A stretch of 64,000 nucleotides of DNA from Alteromonas gracilis. GTDB taxonomy: Bacteria; Pseudomonadota; Gammaproteobacteria; Enterobacterales; Alteromonadaceae. Shown here one piece after another: positions 9,270 to 18,160 of this stretch; position 1 is the stretch's first letter; every line of letters starts with the position of its first letter. The position numbers and the translations under genes are program-made. The stretch is taken from assembly GCF_002993325.1 (NCBI RefSeq), contig NZ_PVNO01000029.1, forward strand, positions 1 to 64,000, given 5' to 3'. The notes beneath the pieces were generated by a model. That model was not told the origin of the DNA and made no database searches. It saw only the letters and a list, made by a program, of their open reading frames with translations.

Positions 9270-10439
9270 ATGAGTCGAGTTATATGGAAAAAAGTTGTCA
9301 GTACTGGATGTTCACGTAAACAGGCTACTAAGCGAAACTCGTTGACGTTAGCCGCCTTTCTCTCTTTGGGCGTGGTTGGAAGTGCAGTAGCTCAAGAGCT
9401 CAGCATTCCCTGTGATGAAGTGGAAGAAAAAGCGCTCGCCGAAGCCAAAGATGATGAAGTGAAGCGTATAAGTGCATTTACGCCTGCGGCTCCACTGGAA
9501 CGTGTCGATCCTAAATACCCCTCTTCAGCAGCCAGAAAAGGTCGTGAAGGCTGGGTAAGGTTGAGCTACGTCATAGATGAACAAGGCAGAGTAAAAGACC
9601 CTGTTGTAGAAGATTTCTTCGGAAGTCCCTCTTTCAAAAAAAGTGCACTATCAGCCGTCAAAAAGTGGCAGTATAGCCCGGCAATTAAGGATGGCGAACC
9701 TACTCAGCAATGTCATCAGGCTGTTCAAATGGACTTTGCCATGGTCGGAAAAAGTGGTGCCACGCGTAAATTCATCAAAGCTTATAAAAACGTAGACAAC
9801 ATATTTAAGGCGGGCGATCTTGAAGCGGCTGATGAAGCATTTAAAGAACTTGAAAGTTGGGATACGCTCAACCGCTATGAAAACGCGTGGTTGCTTAACT
9901 TAGAGTCGCAGCTTGCAAATGAGCAAGGTGATATTGAAAGGGAAGCACGAAGCCTTACTCGATTACTTGCCAGCAACGGACAAAAGCGTTTCAACAATGC
10001 GGTCTTCGATGAAGACTATATTGCTTATGTGCTACAAAGAAAAATCCTTCTTGATGCCCAGCGCGGTTATTATGCAGAAGCTTTAAAGTCATATGATCGA
10101 CTTCAAGAAATGGATGAGCAGGAAACACGCAAAGCAGAAATTGCCCCAATCATTGATAAAATTAACGCGTCCATTGCGTCTGATATTAACTTACAAGTGC
10201 CGGTGAGCATGGATGATAATGGACGCTGGTTCCACACGCTTGTAAGAAATAAGTTTGCTTTTAACAACGTTCAAGGCGAGCTTGATACCGTTGAAGTGCG
10301 CTGTGATACTCATAGAGAAAAATTCACTGTTGCTGAGGATCATATTTGGCATATTCCGCAAAGCTGGGGGCAATGCCAGGTTGTGGTTAAAGGTGACAGC
10401 GACACAACCTTCGATTTAGTTGAGGTTGCTAAAGGGTAA
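9270..10439 (+). CDS. Secreted protein with a TonB C-terminal-like domain
   Basis: 389 residues from ATG 9270; the AAGGA ribosome site at 9257-9261 is 8 bases before this ATG and overlaps the earlier in-frame ATG at 9261, which is therefore unlikely. A twin-basic N-terminus and hydrophobic stretch end in AVAQE, a signal-peptidase-type site at about residue 42. A TonB_C-like domain follows (about 50-135: YPSSAARKGREGWVRLSYVID, SALSAVKKWQYSPA). The rest is a helical, TPR-like region and a small C-terminal beta domain with paired Cys. True TonB has a membrane anchor and proline-rich spacer, both absent here, so this is not a classical energy transducer. Its role is unknown. It is monocistronic as far as can be seen. 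Confidence 0.75.
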   Translation: MSRVIWKKVVSTGCSRKQATKRNSLTLAAFLSLGVVGSAVAQELSIPCDEVEEKALAEAKDDEVKRISAFTPAAPLERVDPKYPSSAARKGREGWVRLSYVIDEQGRVKDPVVEDFFGSPSFKKSALSAVKKWQYSPAIKDGEPTQQCHQAVQMDFAMVGKSGATRKFIKAYKNVDNIFKAGDLEAADEAFKELESWDTLNRYENAWLLNLESQLANEQGDIEREARSLTRLLASNGQKRFNNAVFDEDYIAYVLQRKILLDAQRGYYAEALKSYDRLQEMDEQETRKAEIAPIIDKINASIASDINLQVPVSMDDNGRWFHTLVRNKFAFNNVQGELDTVEVRCDTHREKFTVAEDHIWHIPQSWGQCQVVVKGDSDTTFDLVEVAKG

Positions 10440-10455
10440 ACCAACAGTAAGGTGT

Positions 10456-11694
10456 TTACAGGGTTAGTGTTAGCGCTAGCTGAAAAAGCTGCTCAGTAAA
10501 TTTTGCGCCATCTTGAAAGGGTCGCAAGTTTTCCTGTTTACCAGAGTTAACTTGCCATTCTGCGGCTATTGAAAGTGACGGGGTAATGCCTTTTCGTGCT
10601 CCAATTGTAAAAGCGCTACCTTTGCTCCCATTTGGGTCAAAAATAGTATCGTCATTATCGGTTACCCGATACCAATCAGCACGTACCGCAAGGGTTAGAT
10701 CGCCTAAGCCCACAGCCGTCATATTATACGCCGCCGCAACAAAAGCACTCTGAAAATCATTATCCACGACGTCCTCGCCCATAAGGGTGTCGCCAACGAG
10801 TATTTGTGAAAATAGAGTGAGTTCACGTTGGGGTAAATAGCGCAGCGTGATGGAATGAAAGCGCGTATGCCATGCGTAGATGCGGTCAGGGTCTATAGCG
10901 TTTGAATCGGCATTGTTATCGTAATAGTAATAACGCATTTCAGCGCTACGTTTGTACGCTATATGCGCCCCAACATAATAGCCCAAACGACCATCTACCT
11001 CTCTAAATGGCTCAGTCCAGGCAGGTGCATTCAACGTATCCTCGTCAACGACCCCAGGGATAGGAAGGAAGTTTATCCTATCGTTATAAAGAGACTGCCT
11101 ATCGTGAAGGGCAAATCCGCGCCAAGAAAGAAGCGAGCTAATGGTGTCGTTGCCTTTATACACACTGCCCAATACTTTCCACGACCAGTTACTTCCTACT
11201 TGGCGGCCGCTTTGCCTTAAACTAAATTCAATTCCGCCGATTCTAAGCTCCTCACCTATCCAGCTATTTATTGCTGAATTGGTTAAAAAGTGCGGCGATA
11301 ACCAGCCAAAATCGGTGTTTTCAGCAGAAATAGCGGGGTAAAACGCGCCTAGCTTTACTTCAGGTTTTATTGAAGCTGCCGTGAGAGGACGATATTTTAG
11401 ATAAAGCTGGGAAAAGCTAATTCGCTTTTCACCATCGCTGTAGGCGTTAAAAACCCCTGTGAACGATACGCTGTCAGTGACTAGATTCTCTGTCGACAGT
11501 AAAGCGTGAGCTAGATGAATACCGTCATCATTAAAACGCTGGTGGTTAGAGCCAAACGCTTGAAAATTTGTATTGTCTTCCTGAGATGAGAAAACGCCCC
11601 GTACTAAAAATCTAGTGTTCGCTTTAGATGAAAGGCTTACCGTAACTAAGCAAAATGCGAACGCAATCATTAAAGTCAGCGATCCACATTTCAT
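10456..11694 (-). CDS. Predicted outer-membrane beta-barrel protein
   Basis: A 412-residue protein with a signal peptide (LTLMIAFAFCLVTVSLSSKA). The remainder alternates short amphipathic strands rich in Tyr, Trp, Phe and Arg, with turn-like Asp/Asn stretches, and ends in LTLTL, a hydrophobic final strand as expected for barrel assembly. A porin-like or DcaP-like outer-membrane protein is likely, but no named family is recognised. Its start overlaps the stop of the upstream cupredoxin gene by one base (TAATG), so the two are translationally coupled and probably work together in the envelope. Confidence 0.65.
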   Translation of the reverse strand: MKCGSLTLMIAFAFCLVTVSLSSKANTRFLVRGVFSSQEDNTNFQAFGSNHQRFNDDGIHLAHALLSTENLVTDSVSFTGVFNAYSDGEKRISFSQLYLKYRPLTAASIKPEVKLGAFYPAISAENTDFGWLSPHFLTNSAINSWIGEELRIGGIEFSLRQSGRQVGSNWSWKVLGSVYKGNDTISSLLSWRGFALHDRQSLYNDRINFLPIPGVVDEDTLNAPAWTEPFREVDGRLGYYVGAHIAYKRSAEMRYYYYDNNADSNAIDPDRIYAWHTRFHSITLRYLPQRELTLFSQILVGDTLMGEDVVDNDFQSAFVAAAYNMTAVGLGDLTLAVRADWYRVTDNDDTIFDPNGSKGSAFTIGARKGITPSLSIAAEWQVNSGKQENLRPFQDGAKFTEQLFQLALTLTL

Positions 11695-12350
11695 TAATAG
11701 TCGCCAAAACCAAAGTCAAAATCGTCATCAGATTCAATGGTTGCCGTTAGCTTCCATTGCTTGCTCGTATCTGATGAAACAGATACAGAGCGGGTGCTAA
11801 AAGCTTGCTCACCGTCTACCTGAGGATGCCAGAAACTTACCTGGTATTCGCCTACCGGCAGCACAATATCAGTTTGTCCTTGCTCATTCGTTTTTCCGAA
11901 GTAAGGAGAGTCGGAAACAACGATATAGCCCAACATCCAGTCATGAATATTGCACCCTATGTCGACTATACCGGCTTTTTCAAAGCGCAGTGGCTGTGCG
12001 GTAAATTCCTTGTAGAGTTTTAACTCGAACTGCTTAGTAGGAGAAAAAGAATAGACGTGATGAAATAAATTATCCGCATTGGGAAAAGTCACTTCAGTGC
12101 CTGCGGGTACGACCAACACATGCGGCACAAATTGTTTATCTACCTGATTCATTATTGCCGGCTGGTAGGAAGGCATTTGGCTCTGATTTAACTCGAACTG
12201 CGGCGTGAATAAAAACACACCGTCCTTAACCAGATTTGCACTTTCATCTTCCAAAGATATTGAGAAGGTTACCATCTGGTCTTTCTCACCTACCGCAATA
12301 CCCGAATAGGCAATGAGAAAGAAGGCGCTTAAAAGTAGTTTATTTGTCAT
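11694..12350 (-). CDS. Periplasmic cupredoxin-domain protein (methylamine-utilisation-like)
   Basis: A 218-residue secreted protein; residues 1-21 are a signal peptide. The central part is a plastocyanin-like fold: VPAGTEVTFPNADNLFHHVYSF supplies the first His ligand, and GCNIHDWMLGYIVV supplies Cys, His and Met, a complete type-1 or similar copper site. A carboxypeptidase-regulatory-like beta domain follows (VLPVGEYQVSFWHP). Relatives are often labelled methylamine utilisation protein, without evidence for that role. The acidic tail SDDDFDFGFGDY is unusual. It is coupled by a one-base overlap to the barrel protein at 10456-11694. Electron transfer or copper binding in the periplasm is inferred from the ligand set. 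Confidence 0.75.
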   Translation of the reverse strand: MTNKLLLSAFFLIAYSGIAVGEKDQMVTFSISLEDESANLVKDGVFLFTPQFELNQSQMPSYQPAIMNQVDKQFVPHVLVVPAGTEVTFPNADNLFHHVYSFSPTKQFELKLYKEFTAQPLRFEKAGIVDIGCNIHDWMLGYIVVSDSPYFGKTNEQGQTDIVLPVGEYQVSFWHPQVDGEQAFSTRSVSVSSDTSKQWKLTATIESDDDFDFGFGDY

Positions 12351-12496
12351 CTAATTACCAACGAGGTTAGCTGCATTTGGAAATGCTTTGGGTAAATCTA
12401 GGATAGACCTACTAACATACAACTATGTTACACCATTGGTATAAGACCTGCCGTATCTCTCTTTAATTTCACCTTCGACGAGTGTAAATGAACATT

Positions 12497-12515
12497 AGCT
12501 ATGCGGATTGGTATA
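12497..12515 (-). repeat. Dispersed intergenic repeat, copy 2 (short)
   Basis: AGCTATGCGGATTGGTATA, the core of the dispersed motif without the CACTCA part. A second ATTGGTATAAG occurs at about 12434-12444, so the two may bracket a decayed element. Confidence 0.45.
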
Positions 12516-12532
12516 AGGACAGTGAACCGCTA

Positions 12533-13213
12533 CTAAACTTGTGCAAACTGCCTAATTAGATTGTGATAAACGTGGTGTAATCCATCTAGCTGTTCCCGCT
12601 CAGCATTGCCGGTATTGATCAGTGACTGAATACTTTGATCAAGCTGAAAAAGCGTTTCTCGCATGTGCTGATCGCTCACCATGCTCTGTATCCAAGTGAT
12701 AGCCGCCATGCGCTCTCCTTTGGTCACGGGTGTAACTTTATGCAGGCTCGATGAGGGATATAGGATTGCACTACCGGCGTCGCACTTAATTTTTTGCTCG
12801 CCGAATTCTGTTTGAATAACTAATTCCCCGCCTTCATAGTCCTCTTTGGGCGTTAAGAAAACGGTCATCGACATATCGCTTCTCAGTACATCTGGCGTGT
12901 TAGGAATACGCATAATGGCAGCGTCCACATGATACCCATAGGTCTGGGACTCGCTGTAGCGATTAAAGCAAGGTGGGAAAATACGTTGAGGTAGCGCGCC
13001 TGAAATAACTTTAGGGTTATTGCCCAGCTTACTCAGTAGCGCGTTAGCAAGTTGCTGAACGCGAGCATCCTGAGCGTCTGCCTGACCGTTATTTTTGACA
13101 CCGGCAGCCATTCCCATTGCCGTATTTTTGCCATCTATAAAGGGAACCTTCGCCAACTGCTGACGAAACTGAGCCACTTCACTTTCTGTCAATAAGTCAT
13201 CAATAATTATCAT
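12533..13213 (-). CDS. ybiX: Fe(II)/2-oxoglutarate dioxygenase, PiuC/YbiX type (PKHD hydroxylase)
   Basis: A 226-residue enzyme of the PKHD-type hydroxylase group. The iron triad is visible as His95 and Asp97 (YHVDAAIM) and His158 (SSLHKV), with Arg168 (GERMA) to bind 2-oxoglutarate. Family size and architecture match E. coli YbiX and Pseudomonas PiuC, which lie beside catecholate siderophore receptor genes. That is so here: the Fiu-like receptor gene is 73 bp upstream on the same strand. A role in handling catecholate siderophores or related small molecules is inferred from this constant pairing. A hairpin with U-rich tail between the two genes suggests lower expression than the receptor. 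Iron control should come from the Fur box upstream of fiu. Confidence 0.9.
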   Translation of the reverse strand: MIIIDDLLTESEVAQFRQQLAKVPFIDGKNTAMGMAAGVKNNGQADAQDARVQQLANALLSKLGNNPKVISGALPQRIFPPCFNRYSESQTYGYHVDAAIMRIPNTPDVLRSDMSMTVFLTPKEDYEGGELVIQTEFGEQKIKCDAGSAILYPSSSLHKVTPVTKGERMAAITWIQSMVSDQHMRETLFQLDQSIQSLINTGNAEREQLDGLHHVYHNLIRQFAQV

Positions 13214-13246
13214 GTTTTTCAGCGCTTTTTAGAGAGTTATTTGAAA

Positions 13247-13277
13247 TAAAAGACCTAGGCGGTTGGCCACCTAGGTC
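13247..13277 (-). terminator. Hairpin between fiu and ybiX (partial terminator)
   Basis: On the minus strand GACCTAGGTGG/CCGCCTAGGTC forms an 11-bp stem (one G-U) with a CCAA loop, followed by TTTTAT. It lies in the 73-bp gap, so it would end or reduce read-through from the receptor gene into ybiX. Confidence 0.7.
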
Positions 13278-13286
13278 GTGTTAGCA

Positions 13287-15584
13287 TTAAAATTCGTAGC
13301 TAACGGTGCCCGTAATGTTGCGGCCATCACCAATATACATGAAGGCGCCAGAACGGTAGGCTGCCGTCCAGTATTCTTCGTCAAATAGGTTTCCGATGTT
13401 AACACGGAACGTCAGCGACTCTGAGTGGTAGTAATTAGCGAACAGGTTCACTACTTGATAATCAGGTACCACAATTGAGTACTCGCCAGTTTCAGCACTG
13501 TAGCCAGCGGCTGTATCAGGTTGACCGCCGTACATTTCTGACTGATAGCTATAGTCTCCACCAAAGGCAAACTTATCGTTAGGCTGATAGCGCATTTGAA
13601 TGTAGAAGCTTTCGTCTGCGAAGTTACTTAGCGCTAGGCCAAGATTGTCTTCACTGTATGATTTGAGAACTTCCGAATCCATAAAAGCAGCGGAAGCTTG
13701 AATGCTAAGTTTATCGGTAATATCACCGCTTAAGCCAAACTCAATACCTTCTACGCGGTTTTCACCGGTGTTTAATGTACCAAGCGTTGAGTAAGCGTCG
13801 CCTACACTCTCGTGTACATCGCTTTTAGTAATGCGGAATAGCGCAGCATTCGCTACAAGTTTTTCATTAAACAGAGACCATTTGGTGCCAAGTTCGATGT
13901 TTTCTACTTGCTCAGGGTCAGCTTGTGAGGCTTGTTCTGGCGTACCACAAATGCCGCCATAACCACAGTTAGCACCAAGATCTGATTCACCGCCGTTTAT
14001 GTTTGTTGCGGTGCTATAGGAAGCGTAGATGTTACCGTTTTCGGTCACATCGTAAACTAACCCTAAATGACCATTGTAGAGTTCATCTGAGAACTCATAA
14101 AGGTCGCTAGAAGTTTGGTTGCTATAGTCATAGCTATCTACACGAAGACCGGCAAAGACATTAAAGTTATCGGTCAGCTCAAAGGTATCCATAACGTATA
14201 GCGAGTAAGTTTCAATATCAAATAGCGCATCTACGTCGCCACGGGTGAAGGCTTTGCCCATCAACGAACTAATGTTATCAACTTCATTGCCACTGCCATC
14301 TAATAGACAGTAACTTTCAGATACACCGCGACGACCGCTGGTTAAGCAGTTTGATGGATTGGTATAGTCCATATTGAACACGCCGTTGTCTACCGACTCA
14401 TCTGTGTACTCAAAGCCGAACACAAAACGGTGATCAAGGCCTGCAAAAGCCGTATCCCAGAAAAGGTTAAACTGGGTAGTTACATAGTCAACTTCCTGCC
14501 AACCTTGGTGGTTGCTTAAAGATAACGTGTAAGCACCTGGTGCAGTAGGGTCGGTTGCGTCACGGTTAGTGCCGCGCATGCCCGTAGTAATGTACTCGTT
14601 CTCTGTTTTACCTACACGGGTTGCGTTATAAAAACGCACGTTGTCACTGATGTCGTACTCAGTACGCAAAGTGAATGTGGTAACTTCTGAGTTTTGAAAG
14701 TCTTCATCCTGCGCGTATACGGGTATATCTTCCAGTGGATAACCGGCGTCTCTGTCGTAGTAGCTACCCAAATCAGGAATATCTTCAGCGTTTAAGTAGT
14801 AAATGTCGCCTGTAAATGACAAGCGGTCGGTAGGTTGATTCACATAGGAAAGCTGAACCCCTTCACGATCACGCTCTATACCTTCACGGCCAGGCTTATC
14901 TTCTGACGAATAAAGCCCGTTTAAGCGCACAGCGCTGGTTTCAGTAAGGGTTTTGTTTAAATCGACAGTTAAGCGCGTGTGCTCATCGGTACCCACTGCC
15001 GCATCAACGCGACCAAAGTTATACGCTGTAGATGCTTTTTTGGTAATTGAGTTAACCGCACCACCTGAAGAGCCACGCCCTGCAAACGTTGAACTTGGGC
15101 CCTTCGTAATTTCAACACGCTCGGTTGCGAAGCTTTCGCGAGTTGTCATACCTGGGTCGCGAAGTCCATCAACGAAAACGTCGCTGCGTGCTTCGTGGCC
15201 GCGAATAATGTAGCGGTCACCAAAAGCATTACCATTCTCACCGGTACCCAACGTTACACCTGCTTGTGCTTGTAGGATGTCTTTAAGGTCTGTTCTGCCA
15301 CTTTCTTGAATTTGGTCTTGGGTAAGAACACTAATGGTTTGTGGTGTGTCTACCAAATCAGCCAGACGACGAGGATCACCAGACTTGTTGTAGCGATATA
15401 TTGACTGCTGAACCCCATGAATTTTAATCAGCTCGATGGCTTCGTCAGATACTGCTTTGCATTCTGCTGAGCTGGCATCGGTGCACTTTTCTACGTCTTC
15501 CTGTGCCATAACTGCGCCACCGCCAAAGGCAAGCGCTGCGGCAATGGTTTGCGCACCCATTGTTAATTTAGTGTTTTTCATCAT
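13287..15584 (-). CDS. fiu: TonB-dependent catecholate siderophore receptor (Fiu-like)
   Basis: A 765-residue outer-membrane receptor. Residues 1-27 are a signal peptide (AVMAQ). The plug spans about 50-180, with DTPQTISVLTQDQIQESG, RYIIRGHEARSDVFVDGLRD and the plug-end signature VEITKGPSSTFAGRGSSGGAVN. The rest is the 22-strand barrel, ending EYWTAAYRSGAFMYIGDGR and a C-terminal Phe (TVSYEF). A Fiu rather than FepA assignment rests on the N-terminal region, the length and the adjoining ybiX. Fiu-type receptors take up monomeric catecholates such as dihydroxybenzoylserine. A near-perfect Fur site lies 66 bp upstream of the ATG. Two ATGs (MMKN) follow the AAGGG ribosome site and either may serve. 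Confidence 0.9.
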   Translation of the reverse strand: MMKNTKLTMGAQTIAAALAFGGGAVMAQEDVEKCTDASSAECKAVSDEAIELIKIHGVQQSIYRYNKSGDPRRLADLVDTPQTISVLTQDQIQESGRTDLKDILQAQAGVTLGTGENGNAFGDRYIIRGHEARSDVFVDGLRDPGMTTRESFATERVEITKGPSSTFAGRGSSGGAVNSITKKASTAYNFGRVDAAVGTDEHTRLTVDLNKTLTETSAVRLNGLYSSEDKPGREGIERDREGVQLSYVNQPTDRLSFTGDIYYLNAEDIPDLGSYYDRDAGYPLEDIPVYAQDEDFQNSEVTTFTLRTEYDISDNVRFYNATRVGKTENEYITTGMRGTNRDATDPTAPGAYTLSLSNHQGWQEVDYVTTQFNLFWDTAFAGLDHRFVFGFEYTDESVDNGVFNMDYTNPSNCLTSGRRGVSESYCLLDGSGNEVDNISSLMGKAFTRGDVDALFDIETYSLYVMDTFELTDNFNVFAGLRVDSYDYSNQTSSDLYEFSDELYNGHLGLVYDVTENGNIYASYSTATNINGGESDLGANCGYGGICGTPEQASQADPEQVENIELGTKWSLFNEKLVANAALFRITKSDVHESVGDAYSTLGTLNTGENRVEGIEFGLSGDITDKLSIQASAAFMDSEVLKSYSEDNLGLALSNFADESFYIQMRYQPNDKFAFGGDYSYQSEMYGGQPDTAAGYSAETGEYSIVVPDYQVVNLFANYYHSESLTFRVNIGNLFDEEYWTAAYRSGAFMYIGDGRNITGTVSYEF

Positions 15585-15649
15585 TTTTCCCTTGAGTGTG
15601 TGTAAGGACGACGAAGTCTATGTAATTATTTTAACAATGTAAATATAAA

Positions 15650-15664
15650 TGATAATTATTATCA
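15650..15664. promoter_or_regulatory. Fur box of the fiu promoter
   Basis: TGATAATTATTATCA matches the 7-1-7 Fur consensus TGATAATNATTATCA at every defined position. It lies 66 bp upstream of the fiu ATG in a region of 350 bp (15585-15934) that otherwise shows no gene. Confidence 0.92.
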
Positions 15665-15934
15665 TTAGTAAAATGTAAAAGGAGTTTTAAGCAGTGTTTA
15701 AATAGAAGTTTTCTAATGTTCTTTTCGTTACTCAGATTGCGTAGGCTAGGAGGTTAAACCTGTTGGGCAATAGTCTGTAGACAGTGTGTAGTTGAGTAAT
15801 TTGGAAGGTACGGTTTTATATCTACTGGTTTTTGAAATACCCGCTATCCAGGCAGAGCAGTTGTGTCATTAAGAAACGGCATAGCGTAATCTAATTATAT
15901 ATTGCAGTAGCTTTGCGGTTTTCAGGTATTGATA

Positions 15935-18103
15935 TTAAAGAGGAAAATCAATCTTAACAATTACTCCTGTTTCATCCTCTCTGTCATACAAGGAAAGGTG
16001 ACCCTTATGGAAGGTGGCAATCATGTTTGCGATGTAAAGCCCTAATCCAAGATGAGGAGAGTGTGCGCCATGTTGCACATCGTTCTCTTTTCTTACTGAA
16101 ACCATAGATTGGGTGAGCTGATTTTTCATGCCTTTTGGTAAAAGCGGGCCTGGGTTACTTACAGTAAGTACAGCGTGCTTGTCCCTCTTTTCAAGAGCGA
16201 TGAGTATTTCATCGCTGTCTTGGCTGAAATCTACTGCATTTGAGATAACTTTATCAAAGAGTTGAGCAACAAGTTCAGCAGAGCCGTACACCATCATAGA
16301 ATTATATGTTGTTGCAAACTTCCACTGACGCTGTGCATAGGCATGCCTGTAGCCATCAACACAGCCCTTTATCACTTCAACAATGTTGAAGCTTGCCATC
16401 TCTTCCTGCGCGATGGCTTGTTCTAATCGCGTCGCCTCACTCATGCTATTCAAAATACTGCTCAAACGATTCACACCCGACTGGGCCCGTTCTACAAACA
16501 CCGCCTGCTGGTCAGCATCGCTCACGTGAGTCAGCATATCCAGTGACGATTTTACTACCGCGATAGGCGTTCTTAGTTCGTGAGATAAGCGGGACGCCAT
16601 GTTTTCCAGATAGGAGTTGTACTGTTGCAACCGCGAAAGAACATCAGCAAACGAACGGGACAAGTCACCAATTTCGTCACGTTGATTCGATATCGGCATA
16701 GTGCCAATGATTTTCCCATTGTCATCGATGACGGCCTCAGTATTGTCGCGAAGGGAGCGAATGCGGTTTGAGATTCGCGTAGCGAATAATAAGAGCCCTA
16801 ATGTGCCTATGGTCATGACCGCCAAAATAACATGAAATAGCTGCTCTAGTGCCCGGTTTCGCAGGGTGCGAATACCATTCGTCGTTTGCTCTACAATAAC
16901 CGCTCCCATCACATTTCCTTCAATAAATATGGGGTAGGCTGCAGAAAGAATTATGGCTTTGTTATCGGGGGATAAACGCCAGAGTGAATCGGGTTGTCCG
17001 TTAAGTGCGGTCCCTAAATCCTGTCCAGCGAGTGCGTAAGCATCGTCTAGTTCATCAACAAAATCTGACGGTGGTCTCGTTAGAATTTGATAATAAATAG
17101 GTAGTAACCACTCACTTTCTATCCAATGCCAAATTGAATTTAATGGTGCTTCTTTCTCGTCTACTTTAATTCCCGTTGCAGACTGGATGTCGCCTGCTCG
17201 AGCAAGTACTCGTTTGTGTTTGTCCACAACCCACACCCGCGAGTCGGCATATTTAAGCCCTGCCAATATGCGCTCAATTTCAGGTGATGGCGTTATAACA
17301 GTACCGAGCTCAGAGAGTTGATTGGTATTCGCTGTGCCAATGGCATATTGTTTTAATCGGCTTACCGTATCGTCAACATCTACAATAGAAAACGCTAACC
17401 CGCCGGTGGTCATTGATAAAGGAAAACGCAGTTCAATGTTGTAGCCAGTGGCGGTTTCCTGCCACCGTCCCTGAATCGACAGCGCGTTTTCTATTGCTCT
17501 TATTGTTGCAGTGTTGTCCGAAAGTTTGTAAGCATTTACCCAGCCACTTTCATAGGGAGCAACCACGTATCTTGCTAACTCACCCTGAGGAGTTTCCAGG
17601 CCTATGAGCAAGTGGTCGCCTGTTTCAACACTTAAACTGTTAGGCTGTCGCCACAGCAACACGTCGTCATTAACTTCAAACATGGCATACAGAAATTGTC
17701 CATAGCGTCCCACCATATGCTTAAACGATAAACTTGTTGGCTCGCCCTTATATGCATTGTAATACTCAATAACCTCGTCACTACCATACTCACTCATCAA
17801 CTCACCGACTTGCTGCCAGTCGTTGAGTTCTCCATCAAGTCGAATAGGGGATGGAATGGGAGGCGCGTAAAGGTCAGTGCCAGGGCGTACGTCTTGAAGA
17901 TAAGCTGATTGGCTGTCAAATAGGGCTGGGCGCTCATGAAGTGCGGTGGCAACAGCTCGGGCAGTCCCTATCATGGTTTGCTCTTGACCATTTCGCAGGT
18001 ACTGTTCAAGTTCCCAGACGTAGTTATAACCCAAGTAGGGAATAGTGAATAGGAACAGCGACAGCACCATAAGCTGAAGGCGGATAGAAAAGCGAAATCC
18101 CAT
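15935..18103 (-). CDS. pdsS: Sensor histidine kinase PdsS (proteobacterial dedicated sortase system type)
   Basis: A 722-residue membrane sensor kinase. The first helix is at about 10-28 (LMVLSLFLFTIPYLGYNYVWE). The periplasmic region contains a CBM9-like module beginning IRLDGELNDWQQVGEL (about 84-99). The second membrane helix is near 430 (AVMTIGTLGLLLFA), followed by a HAMP region, the H-box LSHELRTP with His508, and an HATPase domain with GLGLYIA. Overall it matches what I know as the TIGR03785 sensor kinase of marine proteobacteria, usually found with a class GN sortase and an LPXTG-like target protein; neither gene is in this window. It follows pdsR by 57 bp on the same strand. The signal sensed is unknown; the sugar-binding-like module hints at a carbohydrate ligand. 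Confidence 0.8.
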   Translation of the reverse strand: MGFRFSIRLQLMVLSLFLFTIPYLGYNYVWELEQYLRNGQEQTMIGTARAVATALHERPALFDSQSAYLQDVRPGTDLYAPPIPSPIRLDGELNDWQQVGELMSEYGSDEVIEYYNAYKGEPTSLSFKHMVGRYGQFLYAMFEVNDDVLLWRQPNSLSVETGDHLLIGLETPQGELARYVVAPYESGWVNAYKLSDNTATIRAIENALSIQGRWQETATGYNIELRFPLSMTTGGLAFSIVDVDDTVSRLKQYAIGTANTNQLSELGTVITPSPEIERILAGLKYADSRVWVVDKHKRVLARAGDIQSATGIKVDEKEAPLNSIWHWIESEWLLPIYYQILTRPPSDFVDELDDAYALAGQDLGTALNGQPDSLWRLSPDNKAIILSAAYPIFIEGNVMGAVIVEQTTNGIRTLRNRALEQLFHVILAVMTIGTLGLLLFATRISNRIRSLRDNTEAVIDDNGKIIGTMPISNQRDEIGDLSRSFADVLSRLQQYNSYLENMASRLSHELRTPIAVVKSSLDMLTHVSDADQQAVFVERAQSGVNRLSSILNSMSEATRLEQAIAQEEMASFNIVEVIKGCVDGYRHAYAQRQWKFATTYNSMMVYGSAELVAQLFDKVISNAVDFSQDSDEILIALEKRDKHAVLTVSNPGPLLPKGMKNQLTQSMVSVRKENDVQHGAHSPHLGLGLYIANMIATFHKGHLSLYDREDETGVIVKIDFPL

Positions 18104-18160
18104 GGTCTTAGACGGTTGCCTTTGTTGTGCTAAGTTTAATTTTGTCTTCGCGTAAGCTAT

